This document shows, piece after piece, positions 33,210 through 43,740 of a stretch of DNA of 64,000 bases (positions are counted from its first letter, which is position 1; every line of letters begins with the position of its first letter). The notes beneath the pieces were generated by a model that had not been told where the DNA came from, did no database searches, and saw nothing but the letters and a program-made list of their open reading frames with translations. The stretch comes from Plumapathes pennacea (lineage: Eukaryota > Cnidaria > Anthozoa > Antipatharia > Myriopathidae): the NCBI GenBank assembly GCA_964036295.1, contig OZ038462.1, positions 26,955,259 through 27,019,258 on the forward strand. Reading direction: 5' to 3'. The translations under genes were made by a program, and so were the position numbers.

Positions 33210-36146
33210 TCAGTTGTTCTTTTTATTGACGCAATCTCCCCAGTCGAGTCCTCCACACGCTGCACTCACAATGAAATACAGAACAAGCTGGAATAAAAAG
33301 AGACACAACATCAAAGGAAAAGTGTAGGGCCCAGTACTTCACAAAATAATCCCCACCCCAGAAGACACTGCGGAAATACGCTTTTCCACCGTGTACTATT
33401 ACCTTATTCGTGATGTTTCGTAGTTTGTGTAACTTTTGTTAAACCTCAAGACTTAGCAAGAAATTAGGGTTAGGGTTAGGCTCCACCCGGTAAATGTCCT
33501 TTTCACATCCATGGTGTAAAAATGGTATAAAAAAATGTTCGATTTTAATATATAAAAAAAAAGAATTGACTGATGGATATCTTGAGGTGGATGAAATACT
33601 GCCAATACTGCCCATAACGCACACTGTCAAGTGTTCACACATTACTTATAACCAGTTTAAATACTTACGATAACAATCACAACAAGAATAATGGTGATCT
33701 TCACGTTCTTCCACCACATTGCCCGAGCTAAGCCTCGGCTTGATTTCTTGAAGGTCAAGGACTGAGAAAAAATTGAGCAACCATACAGTTGAAGCTGAAT
33801 AGAATCTATTATACTGCACCTGTAGTTAATCTAGTCTACACAGTAAATCTCATCCCAAGTGCTTTTTGGAAGTGGTACTTTCTTGGCTTGTTGGAAGTGT
33901 GTGTAATGTTAACTTTGAATTTTTCCCAAGAATTCAGTCAAAAATCACAGCATATTCCCTTACTCTTACACAGTATCATAACAGATCGCATGCTTCGTAT
34001 AGTACTTAATGAGGCTAATTAGAATAGTTACACATTAACTACATTCCTAGTCAAAAGCATGGGGACACTTAGCCTTTTATCTGAAAATTATGACACTTTG
34101 ATCCTTCAAACCCCCCTCCCCCCACACAATGCTCAGTGTGCTCTAAGTGAACTCCCTTTAAGCAACATTGTATGGGGGGAGGTGGAGTGTTTAAGTTTCG
34201 AAAAATGAGCTGCTTCATTGTCAAACAGAGAGTGATGGTGAAAATAGCCCCACATGTTTGACCAGGATTGTAGTAAACACTTTTAACCAGTTCTTAGTAT
34301 TTAGTCTAACTGGGGTACTGAGAGTGTGATACTTTCAGCCCTCCATAAGTTTCCAACAATGCAGTCTTGGAACTTCACCCTACACAAACATGTAACAGTA
34401 GTTGTGCTGTTCCCAGATATCTCCATTTAGCTTATGCAGGAAATGTTGATGTGTATGTAAGTTCAGGCTTACTGTGGTGTTGAGGTCTTCTGCTTTGTCG
34501 ATCAAGAGCTCCAGCCGTTCCCCTCGTTGTGCAATGCTATCTGTAAACAATACTCCAGATGTTAGTGATGAATTGAACTGAAGAGACAGACTCAAATGCC
34601 TTAAGGAACCAGAGAAAAATAGAAAAGAGAATCCCTGGACTGCAAATTTAACCAAAGTCATATACACACTTTCAGAGGGCTCAAACTATCATCAGAAGTC
34701 AATACTGTGGTAGTCTTTCCTAAAGAACTCTAATAATTAATTATTCTGTTGAAAGTTTCCAGGCAAAATTAACATCTGGAATCCTCCTACATATATGTAT
34801 TATTCAATGAAAATCTTACCAATATTTTTCACCATGATTCCTTTAAGTTCATCCAGTTCCCCCTGTACTTTGGCAATATTGTCTGATTGCCCTGTCTCAG
34901 AAAACCTTTTCTGTGAAAACAATACCGGCATCAGAAAGACCATGTTCACTTTCCTAGCCATGTCTTGGTGAAGTGCTCACGCAGAATATTCTAGGAGGGG
35001 TATGAATGTGAAAATATAGTGAACTTACAATATATATAGCATTGGTGTGGAAATCTTACCATTTCAGCTGACATAACTCTAGAAAATTCACTATTCATGG
35101 CATATGGCAGGGCTGTTTGAGCACGGCTGTGGTAAGTGCTTTGAAACCTGTGAAGAGGTGCAACATTTTCCTGTAAGAACTGACATATAGATTATTTGTG
35201 GCACAAAAGTGGTCAATATGCAAGCTCAACAACACATATTATTATATATTATACAGTTGCTCACTTTTTCTTGACCTCTGTCAAGTATAAAAATGCTCTG
35301 GATCTTTCGAATGCCTGAATGGGAAGTGAAGAGGGCAGAAAACAAACATTTATTATGTGAAAAATAATTAAACAAACAAACCACTTCAATGCCAACAGCT
35401 TTCAATTGATCATCCAATCAAATACAGGTACAAAATATACTTACTAGGTACTAAACACTTAAAGACAATAATTCACACATCAGCATACACAGTCAGGCAG
35501 GTACTATAATAATATATATATAAATGAATGAAAATCAAACACATGATACTTACATCATCTGTGATGCACAAATAGACAATTCTATCCTCTGATATGTAGT
35601 GAAATAGATAGCTGAAGAACAACAGGGAGTAACCATTCAGTCAGTTACTTGAAACTCAGTCTTTGGCAACTAAGCAGCTACTAATAAAGACAAGTTAAAG
35701 TGGGATCACCCTGGGTGTTGTCTTTTGTAATATTAGACTTAGCTAGGCTAAGTTGGTTTTGACATTAAATGACTGAAGAATTGGTAGCATGTGGCTAGAA
35801 TTGCATTCAAAACTCTATTCGGTGTAGAAGTGACACAAGTGGAAAACATAAAAAAAAGAAGCTGAAACACAATGTTTTAACTCAGTCAGAACAATAATTA
35901 GGTGATCAAAAAGCTTTCTGTTTTAGCTCAACCAGAATTAGATTAATCAAGTTTTGAACAACCAGGCCCTGTACTATTGTGACAGAATTATTGAACTTAC
36001 TTTCCCTGGGTGTACGTTAACTTTGAGTTCTCAGGAGGTATTCTACCAAGAATCTGTTCTGTTACTTCAGCAAAGTTTCCTGCACACTGTGCAAACTTGG
36101 CCAGCACAGTTGTCCCTCTGGCAACGACACTGTACAGAATGGGCAT
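33210..36146 (-). CDS. VAMP7: VAMP7, longin-domain R-SNARE (8 exons)
   Basis: VAMP7 is a vesicle R-SNARE for late endosome/lysosome and exocytic fusion. Exons on the minus strand are 36001-36146, 35554-35611, 35265-35314, 35060-35147, 34820-34910, 34473-34540, 33669-33761 and 33210-33287; they close in frame to 223 residues (human 220). The longin domain is nearly colinear with vertebrate VAMP7: MPILYSVVARGTTVLAKF, EVTEQILGRIPPENSKLTYT, YLFHYISEDRIVYLCITDD, SRAQTALPYAMNSEFS. The SNARE motif has ELDELKGIMVKNIDSIAQRGERLELLIDKAEDL with the central Arg, then KSSRGLARAMWWKN and the C-terminal membrane anchor. The short last exon encodes part of the anchor and a lumenal tail containing AACGGLDW. 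It is convergent with the cGAS-like gene and divergent from POLR1D. A few ttaggg units occur in intron 7. Confidence 0.95.
33462..33482 (+). repeat. Short interstitial telomere-like tract
   Basis: About three units of the ttaggg type (attagggttagggttagg) in VAMP7 intron 7. It is too short to be more than a chance or repair-related tract. Confidence 0.6.
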
Positions 36147-37270
36147 GATGCTTCACACTGTCCAGAGAAAATCTTGCATTAATAAAATATGTTTACATGC
36201 TTTTGGGATATGCATATTTTATAGGTAATAACTGAAGGATATAAATCATCCTATGGTATTGTACAATCCTAGACACCATTTGTTGCAGAGATAGACCTAA
36301 AACTAGTTCTCTCAAGGACTATTAATTTACTCCATTGCACATAGCATGCAAATAGTATTACTAGCAGTAGTGAGGTTTTTCCATAATGGGTTGTAGCATG
36401 CTTCCTCCATTTATCATCGACTTAGAATTATCGTTTCTGTAAACAAATACCCTAAAAATATAAAGTGGAAATAAAAACCTTTAGAACCCTTTAGAACCTT
36501 TAGTTATAAAACCCCTCGGACCATCATTGGTATCATTTTATTGGTATCATGTTGGTGTCATCACCATGATATGGTAACTGGGTTAAAATTCTACTCCACA
36601 TTATTTCGAGTATCTGCCCAAATTGAGAATTAACAAAAAAAGTAATCAACTGATAAATATATTTTCAAGTAACAAGGAGTATATGCAAAAATAAAGGTGG
36701 ATTTCTTGTACATGGATTATGTATTTCTGTTGTTTGTACTTTTTCTCTCCTAAATGGGGTTATCTAATACTTGAACTGTTGAGATGCAAGAAAAATTGTG
36801 TATTTGTAAATTACGTAAAACTAAATTGTCACATGACAAGTGGTTGATTAATTGTACAGAACAATATAAACCGACACGTTACTTGAAATTGAAAGTCATG
36901 CTCATTACATCCTGACCAGTATTCTGATTATTCTTCTCACTGAATTGGTAGACATGTATTGGCACGTACGTATTTGCAAAGAGTCCGGAAATAAATGCAA
37001 GCAAGCAAACACAACCCGGCGGTTGTTCGACTTTGAAACAGCCTTGTTTCTCAATTTATGTCAACAAATCGACACACTGGCAGATACAGATACAACTAAG
37101 GTAGACTTAACGCAATTACGAAATCTCTTACCGGTCTATTTCCACAAAATAAAGGCAGATTTCCACAAAACTCGCTTACAAAATGCACTCTATCAATATG
37201 TGATACGACATGAAGTGACGTCATTTATTCAAACTGCCTCCCGCTGACCAGAAGTCCCGTATATTCCAAC
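36147..37270. promoter_or_regulatory. Divergent region between VAMP7 and POLR1D
   Basis: About 1.1 kb between head-to-head housekeeping genes. It includes an open frame at 36945-37247 on the plus strand with no recognisable family; it might be part of an unidentified transcript. No TATA box is evident near either start. Confidence 0.35.
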
Positions 37271-39403
37271 ATGGCGGACGGCGAGGGCAAATCGCGGCGA
37301 TTGGAAGTGGTGCGTATATTCCGGTTCTTTAGCAGATTTATCGTTTATTGTGTGACAAGTTGGTTGAGCTGGATTTGCTTTTTCAGGTTCCCACAGGAGA
37401 CCCTGACGATGAAACATGTGCTACATTTGTGATGCATGAAGAAGACCACACTCTTGGCAATGCTCTGAGATACATGATCATGAAAAAGTGAGAAACTCTG
37501 TCTGCTTCCCCATACTTGTATGTCTCTGTGACTTTTTGTATAGTAGACTATATGACGTTTGTGACTGTCTGTTTCCTTGCTTTGCCTCGCAAATTTTTAG
37601 TGTACTACTAAGAAATTGTCTTTTCATGATCAGTGCTGACGTGGATTTTTGTGGATACAGCGTCCCACATCCATCAGAAAACAAAATAAACGTTAGAATT
37701 CAAACAAAAGGTGAGATAGAGCCAGTACGGCTAAAGTTCAGAATATCCCGCACTTACAGAAGGGCTGTCTGAGTACCTGGATATGTAGATACGCAATGAA
37801 GTCAGACCACCCCTCCCCCTAAGTTTTTTAAGTATTATATGAAGTGGATACGCAGATACACAGTAGACCTATTAGGGGTAGGGGTGGTCTACCTTGACTG
37901 TGTATCCACGTATCCACTTTGACATATATACATATACATAAAATTTTGGGGGAGGGGTGGTCTAGCTTGACTGCGTATCTGCATATCCACCGTTTTCTAG
38001 GGGTACTCCAAAAAAAATGTGGGGGTATTCTGTAGTTACTATTCCAGTACTTCAGCCATTGTGTATACTGATCATTTTCTGGTGGGAATTGTTTAGTTTA
38101 AAAGTTCACTGCCCTCTTGTATCAATGTAGTGTTTTTTATAATATAGACACGAGTGTTTTATTGGAAAATATGCCGTGCGTAAAATCCATACGAAACTAC
38201 ATCCGGGACCCGAGTGGCGTATTTTCCATATCCTCACTAGTGAGGATATTGTTGGCATCATTTCCAGCTTTTGCACGGTTGTTTGTGCAATTTCTTGTAA
38301 AACACTCGTGTCTAATATAATAAAAAGAAAATTACACGGCGGCTTGAAGATATGCATTTTATTTTCTCGTGGTAAAAACAATATTTTACTCACTTGCAAA
38401 GCGCTCGTTTGTAAAATATTGTTTTTACCACTCAGAAATAAAATTCATATCTTCGCGCCGCCGTGTAATATCCTCTATATCTTCTTCAACTATGGCATTG
38501 AAATCTAAAACCCACACCATAAATGTGTATACTCCCCCACTCCCACCCTCCCTGTGCTTCATGCTGTGTGTAATATAATATTAATGATCCTGTATTTTTT
38601 TGTTCTTTTGGTATTTCCAGGTCCCCCTGCCAGTGATGTGTTGAGAAGAGGTCTGTCAGAACTAACAGCACTCTGTGAGCATGTGTTAGCAACATTTGAG
38701 GTATGTGCTACATAAATGCCTCTCACTACAGTAAAGAGAAATACAGGTAGCCATAACAATCAAGATGGTTGGGTTTTATAAGGGTTTGTACGGGAGATTT
38801 CGGTCAGTCACAAAAAAACTTTCATAGCTTGTTTCTGTGTGTATTTTCTTGCCGCTGTAGGGATTTTAGAGCAATCCGCTCACTTGATCACCCCTCATTC
38901 TTCCCCCCACAAAATAGTAGAAGGCAGTGACTCCGGTCACCAGGTGACCAGTGCCAAGCCGCAAAACAGGCTATAAATTCGTTCCACAGATCCATTTGAT
39001 CCAAAACTCCACCAGCCTGATGTTCAATAGTTATTCTTCCTGGCTCCAGCATTTAGTGTCCACTTTAGAGAGAATTCAGTTACAGAGAAACAAGTGAAAA
39101 TCAGCAAGGACCAAATCTACATGCCATCCAGCTTAGAGAGGTGTCCGCCTTAAAGAGGTGTCCGTTTAGAGAGAGTTGACTGTATGAGCTCAGTAACATT
39201 TTGTAAATTTAAACCATGTCATTACACCCTCCTGTATCTGAAATTTCTTCTGCCAATGTTCCCTGTGGTTAGACACCCAGTACTCAGCTATTGTCTTCTT
39301 TCATTCACAGTCATCAGTGGAGGAGTACTCTAAGACTAAGAGTAACTCTATAAACAGACCACAACAAGATGAAGATGCCAGCATGTCTGAAGAAGAGGAC
39401 TGA
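37271..39403 (+). CDS. POLR1D: RPAC2, shared subunit of RNA polymerases I and III (5 exons)
   Basis: RPAC2 pairs with RPAC1 as the alpha-like dimer in RNA polymerases I and III. Exons 37271-37309, 37387-37487, 37634-37710, 38621-38700 and 39311-39403 close in frame to 129 residues, matching the usual 130 or so. Landmarks are [44 protein letters not shown] and VRIQTKG, followed by a helix with [16 protein letters not shown] and an acidic tail ending SEEED. The ATG at 37271 follows a ccaac context and gives the expected short N terminus [13 protein letters not shown]. Intron 3 holds two adjacent foldback elements. A polyadenylation signal lies at 39585-39590. The gene converges on TEDC1. Confidence 0.95.
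37775..38005. repeat. Foldback repeat built from ggtggtcta/gcgtatc units
   Basis: The left end (ggatatgtagatacgcaatgaagtc, accaccc) is matched in inverse orientation by the right end (gggtggtctagcttgactgcgtatctgcatatcc). A middle copy occurs at 37880-37915. It lies in POLR1D intron 3. Confidence 0.65.
38139..38322. mobile_element. MITE with acacgagtgttttat ends
   Basis: The ends tagacacgagtgttttat and gtaaaacactcgtgtcta are inverted; the centre pairs tatcctcac with gtgaggata. It lies in POLR1D intron 3. Confidence 0.75.
38331..38469. mobile_element. Second foldback element, adjacent to the previous one
   Basis: The ends attacacggcggcttgaagat and atcttcgcgccgccgtgtaat are inverted, and the inner arms pair gtaaaaacaatattttac with its complement. 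Total about 140 bp, only eight bases from the neighbouring MITE. Confidence 0.78.
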
Positions 39404-39567
39404 ATATCAAAGTTGCAAGTCTGTATAGTCTAGCACTCCTGAAGAGAAGATGGTGTTCTTCTGATCAGTTAGTATGCTGCAGATGTGAGCTGTTTGGCAA
39501 AATTATAACTTGAGCGATAATAAGCTGAGTCAACTACAGCAACACTGCTTTGTGAAGTGTATATTAT

Positions 39568-39590
39568 TTTATTGTTATCACTGTAATAAA
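39568..39590. terminator. Opposed polyadenylation signals of POLR1D and TEDC1
   Basis: AATAAA on the plus strand at 39585-39590 (POLR1D) and AATAAA on the minus strand at 39568-39573 (a candidate for TEDC1) lie within 25 bases, so the two 3' ends may overlap. Confidence 0.45.
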
Positions 39591-39749
39591 GTATCTTTTT
39601 TGGAAAATTAGGTTGTGTATGACAATAACTTTATCCAACTTTCTGTGTATAATACATGCGGATTTCCTCTTACCAAGTTGATCTGAAATCTTTCCCTGGT
39701 CAGATTAGCAATACTCTCCTACATTTGTTTGTAGAAGGTTCAATAACCC

Positions 39750-41078
39750 TCACCGAAACTGAGGTGGAATGCATATAATGTCTTCAAATTTCTCTGCAAA
39801 TTTCAGCATCTTATGTCTGTTTCTTTGCTGAAGAATGTCAAGCTCCTTCTGCAAGCTGGACACTTCTTGTGATAGTCTTGTAATCTCTGAAGCAGTATCT
39901 GACTCTTCCTTGTCATGCTTTGTTGTTGATTTGGCAGAATATCTCAAACGCTTGCAAACAACTGGAGAACTAAAACTGTCCCTGCTATAAGCAACACTAT
40001 CTATTTGTAGCTGTTGAATTTTTTCCACCAGGTCCTTGTCCAGACTTCTGAGCTCATTTTCTCTTTCCAAACCTTCAGCTCCTCCTGATTCAGCCCTCAT
40101 CTTTTTCCATGTCTTGGAAACTCTCTTGTACAAGTGCTCCTGTGATTGAAATATTCCTGACAACTGCACTTGATGAGCCTTAACCTTTTGCAAATTAGCA
40201 CATGGTTTGTACTCAAATTCTGACACAGGGAAGTCTTCTCGATTCTCTGGACTGCTGTTCTCTAAGAAACCTTTCAGCTTGGCTTCCAAAACACTCTCCA
40301 TCCACTTCCAAAACACTGGTTCCTTCTCATTCCACACAATAAGTGAGTGAATGCAGGAATTCTGGTGCTCCAATGCAGCTTGATACTTCTCCATTTGTCG
40401 TGGATGACGGAGCAGATAAATGTCCAATGCTGAGAAGTGTTTCGAAACTTTACTCTTTGAAGAGCCCTCTTGTGATTTTACAGAGGCTTGACAAGTTGCA
40501 GCATGCATTTTGCTCGTCAAATTTGCATATTCAGTTCTTGCAGACAGAAGCATTCTCAAAGAAGCGTTGAGCTTCCCGTTAATGCAAACTAGCTGCTGCA
40601 TGAGGTGTGATGTCCTTTGCTCCAAGTCTCCTGAAGCTGCGGGTGCAAAATCAACACGAGAGAACGGAATGTTTGCAGAAAGCAACGGATCAAACGGCGG
40701 ATCCTCGGTGTTGATCGGTTCGATGCGGCAACAGAACGTTTGGAGAATGGACTCTTTAGCAAGCAGCCACGCAAGCGCCAGCAAAACATCTCTACTTCCT
40801 CTGGACATATCACCTGGTAACCAAAAAAAATCCCTTGCCCTGTAGCCCTTTTTGAACATCTCGTGTTGACAGATGCTCACAACTTGTGATCTACCAACAG
40901 CTTTCAGTTTTCTGGTTTTGTAGAATCCTAACAAACTGCTTAGCGTTTCCCACATGGGCTCTGTCGCTTCCGGTTGGTCGAACTTGGCTTTGCGAAACAT
41001 TTCGGCGCTTACAGCTGTCTCCAAAAAGTTCTTCAAAACCATTGAAAGGGCCTCAATAGTTTCGCGAACATGTGTCAT
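39750..41078 (-). CDS. TEDC1: TEDC1, tubulin epsilon and delta complex protein 1
   Basis: TEDC1 works with TEDC2 and the delta and epsilon tubulins to stabilise triplet microtubules of centrioles. One uninterrupted frame of 442 codons reads colinearly with the vertebrate family: an N-terminal IEALSMVLKNFLE, FRKAKFDQPEATEPMWETL, a GSRDVLLALAWLLAKE segment, a central NGKLNASLRMLLSARTEYA helix, and EKEPVFWKWMESVLEAKL. The C-terminal half is predicted coiled coil (SEITRLSQEVSSLQKELDILQQRN). It starts at 41078 with MTHVRET, about 200 bases from a divergent gene. Having no introns is unusual next to the intron-rich neighbours and may reflect intron loss. I recognise it by motif order only; pairwise identity is modest. 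Confidence 0.75.
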   Translation of the reverse strand: MTHVRETIEALSMVLKNFLETAVSAEMFRKAKFDQPEATEPMWETLSSLLGFYKTRKLKAVGRSQVVSICQHEMFKKGYRARDFFWLPGDMSRGSRDVLLALAWLLAKESILQTFCCRIEPINTEDPPFDPLLSANIPFSRVDFAPAASGDLEQRTSHLMQQLVCINGKLNASLRMLLSARTEYANLTSKMHAATCQASVKSQEGSSKSKVSKHFSALDIYLLRHPRQMEKYQAALEHQNSCIHSLIVWNEKEPVFWKWMESVLEAKLKGFLENSSPENREDFPVSEFEYKPCANLQKVKAHQVQLSGIFQSQEHLYKRVSKTWKKMRAESGGAEGLERENELRSLDKDLVEKIQQLQIDSVAYSRDSFSSPVVCKRLRYSAKSTTKHDKEESDTASEITRLSQEVSSLQKELDILQQRNRHKMLKFAEKFEDIICIPPQFR

Positions 41079-41274
41079 TTTTGCAAACTGCTTTCTCGCA
41101 AATTGACTTCTCAGAAGTCCAAAAACTCAATTTTTTTCCGCCATTTTGGGAGGAAGATGAAAAAGACTGGTAACTATTAGTGTCCAGTCTTTCCGTGCGC
41201 TGTCAAAAATAATGCATTGCGCCACGCACAAACTTGTCCCCAGGGCCATCCGCGTAAGAAAGCCCAAATTGAAG
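41079..41274. promoter_or_regulatory. Probable bidirectional promoter, TEDC1 / EXPERA-like gene
   Basis: Only 196 bases separate the two divergent start codons. The stretch has a ccgccattttggg word (YY1-like) near 41140 and a second gaagatggcg at the plus-strand start. No TATA box is seen. Confidence 0.45.
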
Positions 41275-42213
41275 ATGGCGGGCAGACGGTTACCGTTTTG
41301 GGTTGTGTTGTGGATCACAATTTCCAGTGTAATTTGCTCAATAGACGCCTTGTTTGTTTTGCTGCGTCCTCGTACCTTACCAGGTGGAAGTCTAAACTAT
41401 CTTTTCAAGCCGTGTAAGTTGCATTTGGTCCGATGTTTACAGAGACGTACGATTCTGTCTCGATCTCATAATAATAATTTTTTTCCTGTGCATTATCTAG
41501 ATAATTTATATATTGAAGTGGACACAAGCTACAAAGATCTATCAAATGGATTTGTAATCGGGCAAAGTTGGTGAGCAAAACTAAAAATGTTGTATTTAAC
41601 ACGGCACCAGATTTCATCAGATAGATGCTGCACTTGATTCCTTGATGCTAGCGCGGCGAATACACAAGAGCTCAAGTACCCTTCAAAATGAAGCAATGAT
41701 TAATAGCATGTGTGGGCGTGTATTGTACACCATGTACAAGTCACAATGATTAAATTGTCTCAAACTATATATCATTTATAACTTTTCATTGTGACATTTT
41801 TTTTAGGATGAACATCGTTGAGGTACTTTTCAACATTGTTACACTGATCATGGTAAGTCATTTTTGTTGTCACTGCTCTATTTTCACACAGGCCGATGTG
41901 ACAGGGAAAAGCTTACCAACGCTGAGACTCTTGTCTTATGTTCTTACAGCACACCAAGTCTCATGTCAGCAGTTATGTCTTTGGTTTGGCAGCATCAGCA
42001 ATGACCTCAGCCAAGACGATGCTCTTCCTTCTGATGAGCACAGACATTTGTCATGGGACTCATTACCATGAGGACGCCAGCCTGCTCAATTACATTGGCA
42101 TGATTATCCTCCCAAATGGCATCTGGATCATCATTCCCTTGTTTTGTGCTGTTAGCCTTGGGTGCAGGCTTGTTAAAATGATTGAAGGGAAGACATCAAA
42201 CAAGTGTGATTAG
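41275..42213 (+). CDS. Small four-span membrane protein, EXPERA/EBP-like (4 exons)
   Basis: Exons 41275-41413, 41501-41570, 41807-41852 and 41950-42213 close in frame to 172 residues. Four hydrophobic segments are seen: FWVVLWITISSVICSIDALF, VEVLFNIVTLIM, VFGLAASAMTSAKTMLFLLM and IILPNGIWIIIPLFCAVSLG. The motif set LRPRTLPGGSLNYLFKPYNLYIEVDTSY and GQSWMNIVEVLFN, then HGTHYHEDASL, resembles EXPERA-domain proteins related to emopamil-binding protein (sterol isomerase fold). That assignment rests on the pattern of spans and the RPRxxxGG / VDxxY / NxVE words, not on shown catalysis. A sterol or lipid ligand is possible. The start is fixed by the short distance to the divergent TEDC1 gene and a gaag-ATG-g context. 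Confidence 0.7.
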
Positions 42214-43740
42214 TTCTGGGTTGGTGATCATAGCAAAGACTGACAAAACGCTACTAATGCTCCAGCTGGGGCAGGTCCAGAAGAAAATCCGATTGGAGTC
42301 CAAATGTTCGAGCCTAGTTTTTAAGGAGATTAGGGGACATGCTACCCCAGAACGTTTTTATTTGGCTCAGGCAAAACGCCACTTTTTGAGGCTTAGAACT
42401 AGGCTGACTGGTTCCCGTAAGCCATTGAGGACTGGTCTGGATCCACACACGGCTCAAAACACCACCAGGTAACACATTGTTTATGGCATTCAGCATATCT
42501 GCATAAGCGATACATTGGTACGTTGCCTGTTTTCCTGCATCGTGACATTGGAAGGCTGCTATTTTGAGGATACAAAAAAAAAAAAATGAATGCTACAGCC
42601 TTTGTATGAGCTCAAAATGTCAAAAAGCTTGTAATGAACAAATGAATCCTTGGGTTGATATATTATGGTGTTTTGAGCCCTGGGTTTGTAGTAGTTTCAT
42701 GGATTCAGATTTAACAGTCTGCTATGATTACAGGAACCAGATTTACCAGATGGTACAATATGGCAATATTATGTGGTGCTTTTTATTTATTTTTTCAGTG
42801 ATTCTGTGTTTGATGTTTTCTTAAATACTTACAATGCAAACAATTCTGTCTTTTTTGGTAAAGTTGCTTGCATGATGCATAATTTAAATAACATCTTCAG
42901 ATTTCAGCCTTCTTCATCAAGAAAAAAGCATATAAACTTTTATCTTCATGTACAGTTGAATAATATCCATCACAAACCCTGTTTTTAGAAGAAAGTTTAA
43001 CTGCACATTGTTTTATATTAAATACTATTTTCACTCTGGCCTGATTCACATCAAACATAAGATTCATTGATTTCTTTGAAAAAATTCCTTTCATTCAGAA
43101 AAAGTGTGCATGCAGTAAGAGAAAAATATCATGTGCACAAGTGTAAGGCTTACTACGTAATGTATAAGTCACACATTCAGGAAGATTGACCACTAAAAGA
43201 AAGTCTGTGCCGACCTCCTGAACTTGAGTTCACTTATGAATTCATGTATCCATTAAGCACTGTAGAATTGGCTTGATACTGTTTGTTGTTCAGAGTACTC
43301 CATTTCATATAGGTCCAGTCCATTCTGAAAGCCAGTTTGGGTCTTGTGATTCTCTGTTGTCCTTCTTTGCTATGGCCTTCAACATCTCAACCAAGCTTGC
43401 TTTTTCTGGTGAGAAAACCAATGAGCAATCTTAGAGCTACAGTATTTGCAAATACAGCTGCTTCACGTTTGGTGCCTCTTTGAGTTCTTTTAGATTAAGG
43501 CAATTGTGACTCAAACTGAAAAATTCCATATGAATTACCTCTGTCTACCAAGAATTCATGCAGGCACACTGTACTGTATAAGGGTGGAATAATCATTGTT
43601 CTCAACTCCATTCATAACTGTTTCAATGTGGTTATTTCAGGTATTAAATGTGTTGTTTAAGTCCTGGTGGTCACATTTTGGAAGATTGCCATATAAAATC
43701 AGATTCAATCACAGGTGCATCTCTTGGACTCAGAAGGTAT
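42214..43740. other. Intergenic region without supported gene
   Basis: AT-rich sequence downstream of the EXPERA-like gene and the 3' end of the TEX26-like gene. The short frames do not resemble any family I know. No strong foldback is seen. Confidence 0.5.

Noticed and set aside
33462..33482. Telomere-like ttaggg units
   Set aside because: Only about three units inside an intron; no sign of a chromosome fusion or telomere.
36945..37247. 100-codon frame just upstream of POLR1D
   Set aside because: No recognised motif, no splice support; it ends just before the POLR1D start and is within the chance range for AT-rich DNA.
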